Source: Pseudovibrio denitrificans JCM 12308 (GTDB lineage: Bacteria; Pseudomonadota; Alphaproteobacteria; Rhizobiales; Stappiaceae). From it: DNA of 64,000 bases. The notes beneath the pieces were generated by a model. That model was given only the letters and a program-made list of their open reading frames with translations. It had not been told where the DNA came from and ran no database searches. The translations under genes were made by a program, and so were the position numbers. Shown piece by piece: positions 35,169 to 44,671 of this stretch. Numbering within the stretch: position 1 is the first letter of the stretch; every line of letters begins with the position of its first letter. The stretch lies in assembly GCF_001310815.1 (NCBI RefSeq), contig NZ_BAZK01000009.1, positions 62,001 to 126,000 on the forward strand, in the 5' to 3' direction.

Positions 35169-36196
35169 TTATTTAAACCATGTATCGGCGAGCCGATAAC
35201 CAGTTGGGAATGGGTCTTCAGGATCGACGCCATACTGCGAAATCCCGGTGAGCCACGCACGACCTTTGATCTGTGGCTTGACTGCTTGCAGATCTCCGAC
35301 CTGCGAAGTTCCGAGGATTTGACATTCAAACTCAGTATCCAGAATTGAGCGATGAATAAACTTCTCTCCAACCTTAATTTCGCCTCTGGCATGCAGCAAT
35401 GCCAATCGGGCTGACGAGCCTGTGCACATGGACAGCGATCAAGGCGTCCTGGGGAGACGATTACAGCATTCTTCGAGGTTTTAACGCCGTCTTTTGTCTC
35501 GAGAGGACCAGTGAATTGTGTCTGATTGACCGTATGGATTTCGGGAATTTCCGGATGAACTGAAGGCAATTGCTCGGCTGCTGCTTTTTTCAGAATCTCA
35601 CCAATTTCAACCAGATCCCGTGACTCAGACGGGTGTAGTGAAAAGCCAAACTCTGCGGCCTCTGCAATCACATAGATCATGCCACCATAAGAGACATCAA
35701 CACGTCTGGAACCGAAACCGGGTACGTCAATGATGCGATCACGGTGCATGACAAATGATGGAATGTTATCGAAAGAAATCCTGCGGCATTTCCCGTTTTC
35801 ACATTCTGCTGTCACGTGAACGAGGCCTGCTGGAGTATCAACCACCACTTTTGTGAAGGGTTCAGCCATCGGCACCATGCCGGTTTCAAGTGCAGTTGTT
35901 ACAGTGCAAATGAGGTTTGAGCCGGACATGTGAACGTAATAGTCTGACTCCATAACGATCATGCCGAAATCTGCATCTGGATGGCACGGTGGTGTGATGT
36001 AGTTTACGGAGGTGTTTACGCTTCCGCGTGGATCGGAGAGCAGCATTTGCCGGACCCAATCCATATTATTTTCCATATTAATGAGCTTATCAAGCATGGT
36101 TGCACCCGGGGGTGGGAGCAGACCGCCTGTGATTACACGCCCGACTTCACCTTCGGCGTGGGCACCCACGACCGTAATCATATTATTCAGTTTCAT
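35169..36196 (-). pseudogene. Proline racemase superfamily protein with Ser/Cys active site, frameshifted
   Basis: About 340 aa when joined. Starts MKLNNMITVVGAHAEGEVGR at ATG 36,196. In the family the two catalytic residues sit in MCGHxxI and DRxPCGTG. Here the first is HMSGSNLIC, so Ser91 replaces Cys and Ser93 replaces the His; the second, DRCPC, keeps Cys257. The frame breaks near 35,426 just after DRCPC and resumes TGSSARLALLHARGEIKVGE; one missing base (a G) restores it. Members with changed residues are dehydratases or epimerases of other hydroxyprolines. A nearby pyrroline-carboxylate reductase-like gene suggests trans-3-hydroxy-L-proline dehydratase, but this is inferred. It is last in the epimerase/ABC operon. 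Confidence 0.75.
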
Positions 36197-36258
36197 GAAA
36201 ATCTCGTTTGTCTGGCGAGCTTGATCGTATGGCATCAAGCCCGCCGCAACTGGAGGGA

Positions 36259-37257
36259 TCAGCTCAATTGGAAGCCATGAGCGAATGGATCGCGATCATC
36301 AATGTAGATCGTGTTGTGACCAGTTATGCGTGACCAACCACCAATGCTTGGATAGATGCAGAGGATCTCACCAATCTTACCGACACTCTCGACCTTGCAA
36401 TTGTACAGAGTGCCGATGATGCTCTCATGTACGAACTGATCGCCGCATTTGAGGGTGCCGCGTGCAAAAAGTTGAGCCATGCGCGCAGATGAGCCGGTTC
36501 CACAGGGCGAGCGGTCAATGGCTTTGTCGCCATAAAACACTGCGTTTCGTGCATCGGCTTTCTCGTTAATGGCCTTATCGCACCACATCACATGGCTGAC
36601 ACCTTTGATCCTGGAATCTTCAGGATGCACTGGCTCAGTCACTTCCTGGATCGCCTTTCTGACTTTTTGGCTTAGCCCGACGAGTTCGGATGGTGATTGA
36701 GCATCAAGTCCTGCCCAGTTCTCTTGCGGTTCTATGATTGCGTAAAAGTTGCCACCATAAGCGATGTCAAAGGTAAGTTTGCCAAAGCCCTCTACCTCAA
36801 CAACTAGATCGCTGGCGTGAAGATAAGAGGCAACATTGAAGATGCGGACTTCTTCAACATGGCCTTCTGTAAGCGAATACTCCGCATCAACCCGTCCGGC
36901 AGGTGTTTCAATTGCCAGTTTGCCGGGCACTCTTGGGGAAACAAGGCCTTCCTCAATGGCATAGGTTGTTGCTCCAATCGTGTCATGACCGCACATTGGC
37001 AAGCAACCGCTTGTCTCGATGAAGAGGTATCCGATGTCGCAATCAGATCGCGTTGGAGGATACAGGATTACTCCGGACATAACATCATGGCCGCGCGGCT
37101 CGAACATAAGGCCCTGACGCACCCAATCGTGGTTTTGGAGAAAGTCCTGGCGGAAGTCTGCCAGGCTTTCACCGGTTAGCTCGGGGGCGCCTCCCGTGAC
37201 AACCCGACATGGGTTGCCACAGGTATGACCGTCGATACAAGAGAATGTGTGACGCAT
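36259..37257 (-). CDS. 4-hydroxyproline 2-epimerase
   Basis: Converts trans-4-hydroxy-L-proline to cis-4-hydroxy-D-proline, the first step of catabolism. The 332-aa protein keeps both catalytic cysteines: Cys89 in LPMCGHDTIG and Cys252 in AIDRSPCGTGSSA. The N-terminal FSCIDGHTCGNPCRVVTGGAP is typical of the epimerase rather than proline racemase branch. GGGAGGT precedes the ATG. It follows the ABC ATPase gene by 20 bp in one operon with the importer, so uptake and first conversion are co-expressed. Confidence 0.92.
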   Translation of the reverse strand: MRHTFSCIDGHTCGNPCRVVTGGAPELTGESLADFRQDFLQNHDWVRQGLMFEPRGHDVMSGVILYPPTRSDCDIGYLFIETSGCLPMCGHDTIGATTYAIEEGLVSPRVPGKLAIETPAGRVDAEYSLTEGHVEEVRIFNVASYLHASDLVVEVEGFGKLTFDIAYGGNFYAIIEPQENWAGLDAQSPSELVGLSQKVRKAIQEVTEPVHPEDSRIKGVSHVMWCDKAINEKADARNAVFYGDKAIDRSPCGTGSSARMAQLFARGTLKCGDQFVHESIIGTLYNCKVESVGKIGEILCIYPSIGGWSRITGHNTIYIDDRDPFAHGFQLS

Positions 37258-37277
37258 CTTAAGTTACCTCCCTTGGA

Positions 37278-38003
37278 TTAGTGAAGTACACGTTCAAGGA
37301 ACTGCCGCGTCCTCAACTCACGAGGATCATTGATGACCTGTCGGGCGTCACCAATTTCGCAGATTTTTCCTTGATCGAAGAAAGCCACGCGGTCACTGGC
37401 TTCGCGGGCAAATGGGATTTCGTGCGTGACAATAATCATGGTCATGCCTTCGTCTTTCAGCATGCGCATGGTGTCCAGCACTTCGCCTACCAGCTCAGGG
37501 TCAAGTGCCGATGTAACCTCGTCAAACAGCATGTATTCCGGTTCCATCGCCAGAGCGCGAGCAATGGCAAGGCGCTGTTGTTGCCCACCGGAAAGTTGAC
37601 TTGGATAGTGGTTCAGCTTGTCGCCTAGCCCAACATGTTCCAGATGCTTTGCGGCCAGATCCAGTGTGTCTTTGCGCTTCATGCCTTTGACAACGCGCGG
37701 AGACAGAGCAACGTTTTCAATGGCACTGAGATGCGGAAAGGCATTGTATTGCTGAAAGACGATCCCGATCTTTTCGCGAAGCTTGTTCAGGTCTGTTGCT
37801 TTGTCGAATACATCGATTTCGTCGACAAGAACCTTGCCATCATCAATGGAATGCAGGCCATTGATGCACTGAAGCATGGTAGATTTTCCGGATCCAGAGC
37901 CACCAATCAGACATAGGACTTCGCCTTTGTCGATGGTCAGATCGATACCCTTGATCACGTGATGCTGGCCAAAGGACTTTTGCAGATTTTTTATCTCGAT
38001 CAT
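37278..38003 (-). CDS. Amino-acid ABC transporter ATPase (GlnQ/HisP type)
   Basis: 241 aa. Walker A GGSGSGKST, Q-loop FQQYNAFPHL, signature LSGGQQQRLAIARAL, Walker B YMLFDEVTSALDP and switch His in VTHEIPFA. This is the polar amino-acid transporter class. Its ATG overlaps the stop of the upstream permease gene by 4 bases. With the two permeases and the binding protein it forms one importer, most likely for hydroxyproline given the genes around it. Confidence 0.95.
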   Translation of the reverse strand: MIEIKNLQKSFGQHHVIKGIDLTIDKGEVLCLIGGSGSGKSTMLQCINGLHSIDDGKVLVDEIDVFDKATDLNKLREKIGIVFQQYNAFPHLSAIENVALSPRVVKGMKRKDTLDLAAKHLEHVGLGDKLNHYPSQLSGGQQQRLAIARALAMEPEYMLFDEVTSALDPELVGEVLDTMRMLKDEGMTMIIVTHEIPFAREASDRVAFFDQGKICEIGDARQVINDPRELRTRQFLERVLH

Positions 38004-38647
38004 TGCTTTAGTTTCCTTTCAAGTGTCTGGCTGTACCGTGAGATCGGGTAGCAGATGATGAAGTAGAACAGACCGGCCCCAAGCAGGATCAGGATTGCTT
38101 CATTGGTTCTGTTGATCAGGATTTGGGAGGCGCGAAGAAGTTCGATGTAGCCAATGACACCAACAAGGGCGCTGTCCTTGGTTAGGCCAATCACAAGGCC
38201 GATCCAGCTTGGAAAGACCACGCGTAAGGCGAGAGGAGCCGTGACATATCGCATTTCAGTCCAATAGCCCATGCCGAGTGAACGGCCTGCACGGCGCAGT
38301 TCTGGCCTGACGGCTTGCAGTCCGGCCTGCACAACTTCTGAGGTGAAGACCCCCATGTAGGAGCTGAGCACAATCGTACCGGACCATAACGGGTTAAGCG
38401 GGTACCCGGCGATGGCAATGAAGCTGTTGAACAGCACAAATTGGATAATAAGCGGAACGCTGCGTGTCACGTCCACATAGGGAGCGACGATCCAACCAAC
38501 CAGACGACTGGAATCTCGTAGCCAGCCCAGGGCAATCCCAAGCACTGTGCCAAACAGTGTGGCTAGTGCTGTCAGCAAGATTGTTTTACCTGCACCATCC
38601 AGCAGGAAAAGCAGGTCTGACCATGATAGGCCTGAGTAAGCAGACAT
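38000..38647 (-). CDS. Amino-acid ABC transporter permease (HisM/GlnP type)
   Basis: 215 aa with about five membrane helices. The N-terminus has the GlnP-type pattern (LLFLLDGAGKTILLTALATL). The EAA loop that contacts the ATPase is around LRRAGRSLGMGYWTEMRYVT. It overlaps both neighbours by 1-4 bases, which indicates tight translational coupling. Confidence 0.93.
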   Translation of the reverse strand: MSAYSGLSWSDLLFLLDGAGKTILLTALATLFGTVLGIALGWLRDSSRLVGWIVAPYVDVTRSVPLIIQFVLFNSFIAIAGYPLNPLWSGTIVLSSYMGVFTSEVVQAGLQAVRPELRRAGRSLGMGYWTEMRYVTAPLALRVVFPSWIGLVIGLTKDSALVGVIGYIELLRASQILINRTNEAILILLGAGLFYFIICYPISRYSQTLERKLKQ

Positions 38648-39315
38648 CAGCGACCTCCTTTAAGAAAACGCCATTGCACGAGCGCTGCAAGGCCCAGAAT
38701 GATCTTGGCGATGACGTAGTACATGGCAGCAGCAACGAGGAAGAACTCGAAGGTACGGAAGGATCTGGATTGGGCAAATTGAGTTGCTCCAGTAAGTTCC
38801 TTGAGGCCGATCACCATACCCAGTGACGTGTTTAGAAGAGCCCACATCGATTGGTTCATGATGGGGCGGAAAGTTACGCGGAACACTTGCGGTAAGACGA
38901 CGTAACTGTAGACGCGAAAAGAGTTCATGCCGAGGGAGTGCGCTGCTGCATATTGCGTTTGCGATATGGAGTTGAAACCACCCCTCAGGATCTCAGCAAG
39001 ATAACCGGCATTGTTAAATGCGATTGCGCCGAGGACGGCTGCATAGCTGGATATGTTTATCCCTAGAGCACCGAGGCCGAAATAAGCGAGATAGATCTGA
39101 AGCAAGCAAGGCGTGTTTCTGGCAACTTCGATCCAGACAGAGGCCAACCTGCTGGCTATGGAGCCCTCATTGCGGCGTGCAACTGCAAGCAAAACAGCCA
39201 GTGTAATACCGATCAGCATCGAGAACACAGCGATCTGCAAGGTAACAATTGCACCCTCTGCAAGCTGAGGGATTTCCTGCCAAACGGTCCTCCAGTGAAA
39301 ACTGTAGCCAAACAT
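38647..39315 (-). CDS. Amino-acid ABC transporter permease (HisQ/GlnP type)
   Basis: 222 aa, about five membrane helices, with the start LAEGAIVTLQIAVFSMLIGI and the EAA-type loop SQTQYAAAHSLGMNSFRVYS. It pairs with the next permease as a heterodimeric channel. A strong hairpin separates it from the binding-protein gene upstream. Confidence 0.93.
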   Translation of the reverse strand: MFGYSFHWRTVWQEIPQLAEGAIVTLQIAVFSMLIGITLAVLLAVARRNEGSIASRLASVWIEVARNTPCLLQIYLAYFGLGALGINISSYAAVLGAIAFNNAGYLAEILRGGFNSISQTQYAAAHSLGMNSFRVYSYVVLPQVFRVTFRPIMNQSMWALLNTSLGMVIGLKELTGATQFAQSRSFRTFEFFLVAAAMYYVIAKIILGLAALVQWRFLKGGR

Positions 39316-39333
39316 GGAAACACCTGTTGGTTG

Positions 39334-39354
39334 CTGGGCATCAGAGATGCCCAG
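39334..39354. terminator. Intercistronic hairpin after the binding-protein gene
   Basis: A perfect 9-bp stem CTGGGCATC/GATGCCCAG with a 3-nt loop between the solute-binding protein and the first permease. There is no T-run, so it probably raises binding-protein mRNA level by stopping 3' decay or part of the transcription. Confidence 0.65.
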
Positions 39355-39368
39355 TCAGTTGCTGAAAA

Positions 39369-40193
39369 TTAGTAGTAGGTGTTCGGAATAGTCAGCGCAG
39401 GCACTTCATCTGAGCGGAAGTACTGTTTGTAAAGCTCTGCATATCGGCCAGATTTCTGCTGCTCCCAAACAAACAGATTGGCCCAACGCAACAGTGAGTG
39501 GTCGTTTTTGTTAACGGCGATGGAAACCAGATCAACCGTGAACGGTGCTTCTGAACGGATCTCCAGATTTGGGAAGTTGCCGCTTGCAATTAGGTCTGCT
39601 GCTTGAGCGCTGGATCCAATAATTGCCTCAACTTTACCCTGACTGACGGCCAAATAAGATTCAGCATCAGATCCAAAGCCTGTGTAGTTGCCGTTCGGAT
39701 CATCCCAATTCTCAAAATGTTCAAGGAAGAACTGTTCCGGAGTAGTGCCGACAACATTACCGACAGAGCGCCCCTTAAGGTCTTCAAAGCTCTTAATGTC
39801 GCTGTCTTTCTGAGTGATGACGACATTGGTGTACACCACATAAGGCATTGTGAATGCGACGGTCTTAGCGCGCTCAAGAGTGTTTGATGCGGATGCGATC
39901 ATCACATCCACGCGTTTGGAAACAAGGGCCGGAACACGCTCTGGGGAAGGGGTTTCAACGACCTCTGCTTCTACTCCCAACGCTTTCGCCATGTCTTTGC
40001 AATACTGAACATCAAAACCATCAGGCTCGTTGCTTGAGTTACGAAAACCGGCAGGCGGAAAGTCCAACATCACGCCACATCTTAAAGTGCCTGTGCCAAT
40101 GATATCGTCAATCTCATCCGCCTGCGCAGGGGCTGTTGAAGCAATAAGTGCAGCTCCGACAAGAGCAAAAGAGTTCCGGATCAGTTTTTTCAT
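39369..40193 (-). CDS. Family 3 amino-acid ABC transporter substrate-binding protein
   Basis: 274 aa. Signal peptide at residues 1-25 (LIRNSFALVGAALIASTAPAQA). The SBP_bac_3 fold follows: GTLRCGVMLDFPPAGF, EPDGFDVQYCKDMAKALGVE, VDVMIASASNTLERAKTVAFTMPYV and LKGRSVGNVVGTTPEQF. It is the first gene of the importer/epimerase operon. The palindrome at 40,244-40,289 lies about 50 bp upstream. The likely ligand is hydroxyproline, by context only. Confidence 0.93.
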   Translation of the reverse strand: MKKLIRNSFALVGAALIASTAPAQADEIDDIIGTGTLRCGVMLDFPPAGFRNSSNEPDGFDVQYCKDMAKALGVEAEVVETPSPERVPALVSKRVDVMIASASNTLERAKTVAFTMPYVVYTNVVITQKDSDIKSFEDLKGRSVGNVVGTTPEQFFLEHFENWDDPNGNYTGFGSDAESYLAVSQGKVEAIIGSSAQAADLIASGNFPNLEIRSEAPFTVDLVSIAVNKNDHSLLRWANLFVWEQQKSGRYAELYKQYFRSDEVPALTIPNTYY

Positions 40194-40243
40194 TTGTCAT
40201 CCTCCCAATACAACTCGGCCTGACAATCAGGTCGATATTGCCT

Positions 40244-40289
40244 TATTGACAAATCATATGATTGGATCCAATAATATCATTTGTCAATA
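40244..40289. promoter_or_regulatory. 46-bp near-perfect palindrome, candidate GntR operator of the hydroxyproline operon
   Basis: Centred on GGATCC, with 21 of 23 base pairs complementary. The inner ATTGGATCCAAT (40,261-40,272) is a perfect palindrome. The right half, TTGGATCCAATAATATCATT plus TG, matches 44,673-44,694 at 20 of 22 positions and shares ATCCAATAA-N4-ATTTG with 41,850-41,867. It lies before the substrate-binding protein gene. Confidence 0.7.
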
Positions 40290-40497
40290 TCTGATTTTGG
40301 AAAGACTCATTGAGAGGCCTTTCTGAAGGCGGTGGAGAGCCTCGATAAACCGAGGGTCAAAGCGGTTCAGATGGAATGAAACAAGCAGGTTTTGCTGCTT
40401 GAAACCGGAATATCAGCCAATGCAAAGTTCTCGGAACCTGCACTGGGAGTTAACAAAGAGCAGAGCGTTATGGCGTTCAGCCTTTCAGGAGAAATCC

Positions 40498-41736
40498 ATG
40501 AGCAAGACGATTGTTTTAGGCGCAGGTATTGTTGGGCTGTCTTGTGCCTATTATCTGATCCAAGCAGGCAAAACAGTTGCGATCGTGGACCCTTCTCCGG
40601 AAGGGGACAAAGCCTCTTTTGGAAATGCAGCAGGCTTTGCTGTGACTGAATGCATACCTGCAGGAGTACCAGGATTACTCTTCAAGCTTCCAAAGTTGCT
40701 TCTAGATCCATTAGGACCGTTGTTTCTGAAGCCAACACATGTACCTGCGATGTACCCCTGGTTGTTAGAGTTTCAACGCTCGAGCAGTAAACGTCGCGTC
40801 TTAGAGATCGCGCCTGCATTAGCAGCGCTGAATGATCGAACGTACAAGGACTTTGCCCCAATCCTTCGCGATCTTGAATACGAGCGACATGTCCATAACA
40901 AAGGGTGCCTTGTTCTCTACAATGATCGCAGTTCATTTGAAAAAGATCGCTTCTCCTGGGATTTAAAAGCAAAGCACGGTGTAAAGTTTGAGCAGTTAAA
41001 CGCTCACGAAGTACGAGAGCTAGAGCCTGATATTGGTCCCAGAAAACAGTTTGGCGTGCTTCAGACTGACTGGTCTCACATCAGTAGCCCAAAGCAGTTG
41101 ATGGACCGGTTCCTCAATTGGGTCAAAGATCAGGGAACCGAAATTATTCGCGAAACTGCTGTCGCACTTGAACATTCAGAACGCGACGTTTCAGTTCGAC
41201 TTGGAAATGGTGAGGCTCTCACCGCCGATGATGTGGTCGTCGCAACAGGAGCCTGGTCCAAGTCTCTGGCAAACAGTATTGGAGACAAATGCCTGCTGGA
41301 GTCTGAGCGCGGCTACAACACGACCTTCAAAACTCCGGGCATATCTTTGTCCCGAGAGCTCCTATTTGCCGAAGAGATGTTTGCAGTTACCCCGATAAAC
41401 GAAGGACTGCGCGTGGGAGGAGCCGCTGAGTTCGCGGGTTTGAAAGCGCCACCAAACTATGAACGAAGCCGGGCTCTTGCAAAACTAGCATCTAGGATGC
41501 TCCCGAAATTGCAAACAGATACAGGTGACCAATGGATGGGGCACCGTTCAGCGACGCCGGATAGTTTGCCAGTGATCGGCTCCTCGCCCAAGGTTAGAGG
41601 TGTACATTACGCATTTGGTCATGGCCATCTGGGTTTGACCCAGGGGCCCGCAACAGGCCGACTGATTGCAGACCTTGTTCTAAGGAGAGAGCCCATTGTT
41701 GACGTAAGGCCTTATGGGATTGAAAGATTTACGTGA
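40498..41736 (+). CDS. FAD-dependent D-amino-acid dehydrogenase family, probable D-hydroxyproline dehydrogenase
   Basis: 412 aa from ATG 40,498, which has AGGAG 8 bases upstream; longer in-frame starts lack a site. The FAD motif is IVLGAGIVGLSCAYYLIQAG, and the C-terminus ends with GHGHLGLTQGPATGRLIADL, both DadA-like. It would oxidise cis-4-hydroxy-D-proline to pyrroline-4-hydroxy-2-carboxylate using the respiratory chain. The gene is divergent from the importer/epimerase operon and precedes the GntR gene. The specific substrate is inferred from the cluster. Confidence 0.88.
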   Translation: MSKTIVLGAGIVGLSCAYYLIQAGKTVAIVDPSPEGDKASFGNAAGFAVTECIPAGVPGLLFKLPKLLLDPLGPLFLKPTHVPAMYPWLLEFQRSSSKRRVLEIAPALAALNDRTYKDFAPILRDLEYERHVHNKGCLVLYNDRSSFEKDRFSWDLKAKHGVKFEQLNAHEVRELEPDIGPRKQFGVLQTDWSHISSPKQLMDRFLNWVKDQGTEIIRETAVALEHSERDVSVRLGNGEALTADDVVVATGAWSKSLANSIGDKCLLESERGYNTTFKTPGISLSRELLFAEEMFAVTPINEGLRVGGAAEFAGLKAPPNYERSRALAKLASRMLPKLQTDTGDQWMGHRSATPDSLPVIGSSPKVRGVHYAFGHGHLGLTQGPATGRLIADLVLRREPIVDVRPYGIERFT

Positions 41737-41849
41737 GGCATGACCGTACTCTAGTGCTTTGTCTCACCTGATTGGAGTAAGCTGGCTTGTTGATAGAAGT
41801 AGATGACTTGATGAATTTGATAGAGCGAACCATTATTCAGGAACATAGT

Positions 41850-41867
41850 ATCCAATAAGGCGATTTG
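41850..41867. promoter_or_regulatory. Candidate GntR operator at its own promoter
   Basis: ATCCAATAA-GGCG-ATTTG, the same motif and spacing as in the operators at 40,268 and 44,678. It ends 19 bp before the GntR start codon, a good place for autorepression. Confidence 0.55.
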
Positions 41868-41886
41868 AAAAAGTAAGAGGCAGAAC

Positions 41887-42558
41887 ATGGAATTGAAGCG
41901 GTCTATCAAACGACAGAGTGTTCCAGATGCTCTTGCTGCTGACATTCGCCAGAGGATCTTAAGCGGTGAGTTTCAGGACGGCGATCAAATTCGTCAGGAG
42001 CAGATCGCCGAAGAATATGAAGTCTCGCGCATGCCAGTGCGAGAAGCCCTCCGACGCCTGGAGGCTGAAGGGCTTGTCGCTTTCCACGCACATCGCGGAG
42101 CTATCGTGACAGAGCTTTCTCTCGATGAAATTGCAGAGATGTATGACCTGCGTGAACTCATTGAGATTGAAACACTCAAAGTTGCCATTCCAGCTATGAC
42201 TGAAGCTCATCTCGAAGCAGCTCGCGAAATTCTGAGCAATCTTGAAAGTGCTTATGAATCTAAAGATGTAGCGGCTTGGGGAGCTTTAAATACTCAGTAC
42301 CATGTGGCTCTATGTGCATCTTCGGGACGCAAACAATCACTCGCATTCATCAAACAGATCAACAGTCAGATAGAGCGCTACATTCGCCTTCAGTTGAAGG
42401 CTGAAGGAGCGATGGATAAGGCGGAAGATGAACATCGCCAACTGCTCAAGCTGATTGAAGACAAGAACGTAGATGCAACTGTCGAGCTTCTACGCAAGCA
42501 CATTTTAGATTCAAAAGAAGGTATGCTCGCTGAAGTCGCCGCTCATCGTGCTGCTTAG
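41887..42558 (+). CDS. GntR-family (FCD) transcriptional regulator
   Basis: 223 aa. N-terminal winged helix: DALAADIRQRILSGEFQDGD, then EEYEVSRMPVREALRRLEAE. The FCD domain follows, with EIAEMYDLRELIEIETLKVA and the late metal-binding His in DEHRQLLKLIEDKNVD. Three matching operator-like sites surround it, so it most likely represses the importer/epimerase operon, the deaminase/reductase operon and itself until a hydroxyproline intermediate binds. Confidence 0.9.
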   Translation: MELKRSIKRQSVPDALAADIRQRILSGEFQDGDQIRQEQIAEEYEVSRMPVREALRRLEAEGLVAFHAHRGAIVTELSLDEIAEMYDLRELIEIETLKVAIPAMTEAHLEAAREILSNLESAYESKDVAAWGALNTQYHVALCASSGRKQSLAFIKQINSQIERYIRLQLKAEGAMDKAEDEHRQLLKLIEDKNVDATVELLRKHILDSKEGMLAEVAAHRAA

Positions 42559-42593
42559 ATTTGCGTGTTCCCGTGATTGCAGCAAGAGGATCA

Positions 42594-42622
42594 AAGAGGC
42601 CTTTAAGCTAATGTGGCCTCTT
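42594..42622. terminator. Probable terminator between convergent genes
   Basis: An 8-bp stem AAGAGGCC/GGCCTCTT with a 13-nt loop between the GntR gene and the convergent reductase gene. The T-run is weak. Confidence 0.55.
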
Positions 42623-42637
42623 GAAATCTTATGCAGC

Positions 42638-43669
42638 CTAAGTCACTTGCTCATGATTAAGCAGTTTCAGAATGTCAGCATAAAGAGCTTTAGGAATCTC
42701 GATTGCATTTCGTTTCAGATTTTTCGCGCGCGCCTCATATCGTCTCTGCGATGGAAGGCGTGCACCCTGATCTACGATCTGCGAAAACAACCTTTCAGCG
42801 CGAGCATTGTTCTCCTTAGTTCTGCCACCGGACAACAGATGAGGATCGAAGGCTATGATCAACTCTCCATGATACGGTGTTGAACCTTTGCCGCCGTCAA
42901 ACTCCAGGCTCTCAATGCTTGTCAGATCATCGATCAGTGGGCCAGCAAGCAACTCAATCATGATGGAGAGTGCAGAGCCTTTGTAATCGCCGAATGTGAG
43001 CATAGCTCCGTCCAGTGCAGCTTCCGGGTCAGTCGTCGGATTGCCTGCGCTATCAACGGCCACACCTTCCGGCAACGGTCGTCCTTCTCTACGGTGCAGC
43101 TCAATCTCTCCGCGTGCAACAACACTGGTTGCAAAGTCAAATGTGAAAGGCTTTTCTCCAATGCGCGGCCAGCTGAATGCGATCGGATTGGTGCCCATGG
43201 TTCCTTTGGACCCGCCTGCCGGAGCAACCCAAGCATGGCTGGGCACCATGGCCATAGCAGCCAAACCAGCTTCTGAAAGCTTTTCAACTTCAGGCCAAAG
43301 TGCCGAGAAATGGTAGCAATTATTGATTGCTAATGCCGCGATACCCATTTGCCGTGCTTTTTGGACAAGCAATGGCCGCGCTTTTTCAAAGGCGACCAGA
43401 GAGTAACCACCGTGTGCATCTGCGTGCACTGACGCAGGAGAGGGCTCAGATATAGTGACGCCAGCCTCTCCGTTCACATGGCCGGCTCTGATGGTATTGG
43501 TGCAAACCAGCAGGCGATATAAGCCATGTGAATGGCAATCATCCAGCTGACATGCACAAATAACATCAGCGATGCTTCGTGCATGGTCTTCATTAAAGCC
43601 ATTGCTTTGCAGCACCGAAAGACTGAGCTCATGCGCATCTTTCAAACTGAGTGTAACTTGCTCAACCAT
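42638..43669 (-). CDS. Ldh-family oxidoreductase, probable pyrroline-2-carboxylate reductase
   Basis: 343 aa from ATG 43,669, which has GGGGA upstream. It belongs to the malate/L-lactate dehydrogenase-2 (YlbC/DpkA) family: HSHGLYRLLVCTNTI, INNCYHFSALWPEVEKLSEA and GTNPIAFSWPRIGEKPFTFD. DpkA-type members reduce pyrroline- or piperideine-2-carboxylate with NAD(P)H. That would turn the product of a trans-3-hydroxyproline dehydratase into proline. It lies 72 bp after the end of the DapA-like gene in the same operon. A malate or lactate substrate cannot be excluded. Confidence 0.85.
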   Translation of the reverse strand: MVEQVTLSLKDAHELSLSVLQSNGFNEDHARSIADVICACQLDDCHSHGLYRLLVCTNTIRAGHVNGEAGVTISEPSPASVHADAHGGYSLVAFEKARPLLVQKARQMGIAALAINNCYHFSALWPEVEKLSEAGLAAMAMVPSHAWVAPAGGSKGTMGTNPIAFSWPRIGEKPFTFDFATSVVARGEIELHRREGRPLPEGVAVDSAGNPTTDPEAALDGAMLTFGDYKGSALSIMIELLAGPLIDDLTSIESLEFDGGKGSTPYHGELIIAFDPHLLSGGRTKENNARAERLFSQIVDQGARLPSQRRYEARAKNLKRNAIEIPKALYADILKLLNHEQVT

Positions 43670-43741
43670 AACGTCCCCAGTCTTTAAATCTATCTGGTGT
43701 TGCCGAACCCTGCGGCCCGGCAACAGATATTCCTTCAGGAA

Positions 43742-44632
43742 CTACAGTGTTTTCAAGTCTTCAATGGCTTTTTGGACCGTGCTGATAACATACTCACGTT
43801 CTTCCCCGACCAAAGGCAGGCGCGGGGCACGTGTCCACTCCGGCGCGCCATAAACCAGATGTTCTGCCAGTTTGATGTATTGGACCAGCTTCACGTGCAC
43901 ATCCAAATGATATGATGGTGTGAGCAAATGATAGAGCTTGCGGCTTCTTCATAGTCGCCTGATTGACAGAGGTTGAACAGCTTAACTGCTTCTGCTGGCC
44001 AGACATTTGTCATGCCAGACACCCAACCAGTCACGCCGAGTGCGGAGCTTTCTACGATCAGGTCATCAACACCACAGAAGATGCTGAATCTATTGCCAAA
44101 CTCCACATAGAGATCGGTGACACGACGCACATCACCAGTCTCTTCCTTAATGCATACAATCTCAGGCACATCCTTCAGCAGTCTCAGCGTTTCAATGTCT
44201 ACATCCACGCCATAGGCGATTGGGTTGTTGTAGATCATGATCGGTAGATCAGAAGCGCTGGCAATGCCTTTGTACCACTCCGCGGTCTCGCGAATATCGG
44301 TCTTGTAACCAAGGCTCGGGAACACCATAAGCTTGTGCGCCAAAGCTCTTATAGAGCGCAGCGTTTGCTTTAGCGTTTTCAAGCGTAACTTCAGCAAGAC
44401 CAGAAAGCACAGGCACGCGCCCATTCGCCACTTCAACAGCCCGGCGAATAATAGCTTCGCGTTCTTCCATGCTCATCGAAGCATTCTCGCCAAGCATCGG
44501 CAAGACGATCACCCCAGAAACACCATTCTCGATCAGACGATCGATACTCGCCTTCGTGGCTTCAATGTCCACTGCCCCAGCTTCAGTCAACTTCGTCGTC
44601 ACCGCCGGAAACACACCCGTCCAATTAATCAT
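43742..44632 (-). pseudogene. DapA-family lyase, probable pyrroline-4-hydroxy-2-carboxylate deaminase, frameshifted twice
   Basis: About 296 aa when joined. N-terminus MINWTGVFPAVTTKLTEAGA, then VLPMLGENASMSMEEREAII. The frame breaks near 44,332 (after KSFGAQA) and resumes LMVFPSLGYKTDIRETAEWY. IMIYNNP carries the conserved Tyr, and IVCIKEETGDVRR the Schiff-base Lys. It breaks again near 43,936 and resumes YHLDVHVKLVQYIKLAEHLV to the stop at 43,742. One missing base at each point suffices. In hydroxyproline clusters this enzyme removes ammonia to give alpha-ketoglutarate semialdehyde. An operator-like site lies 40 bp upstream. Confidence 0.82.
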
Positions 44633-44671
44633 ACCGCATCCTACCTCTCTACATTGATTGATGGATTGGAT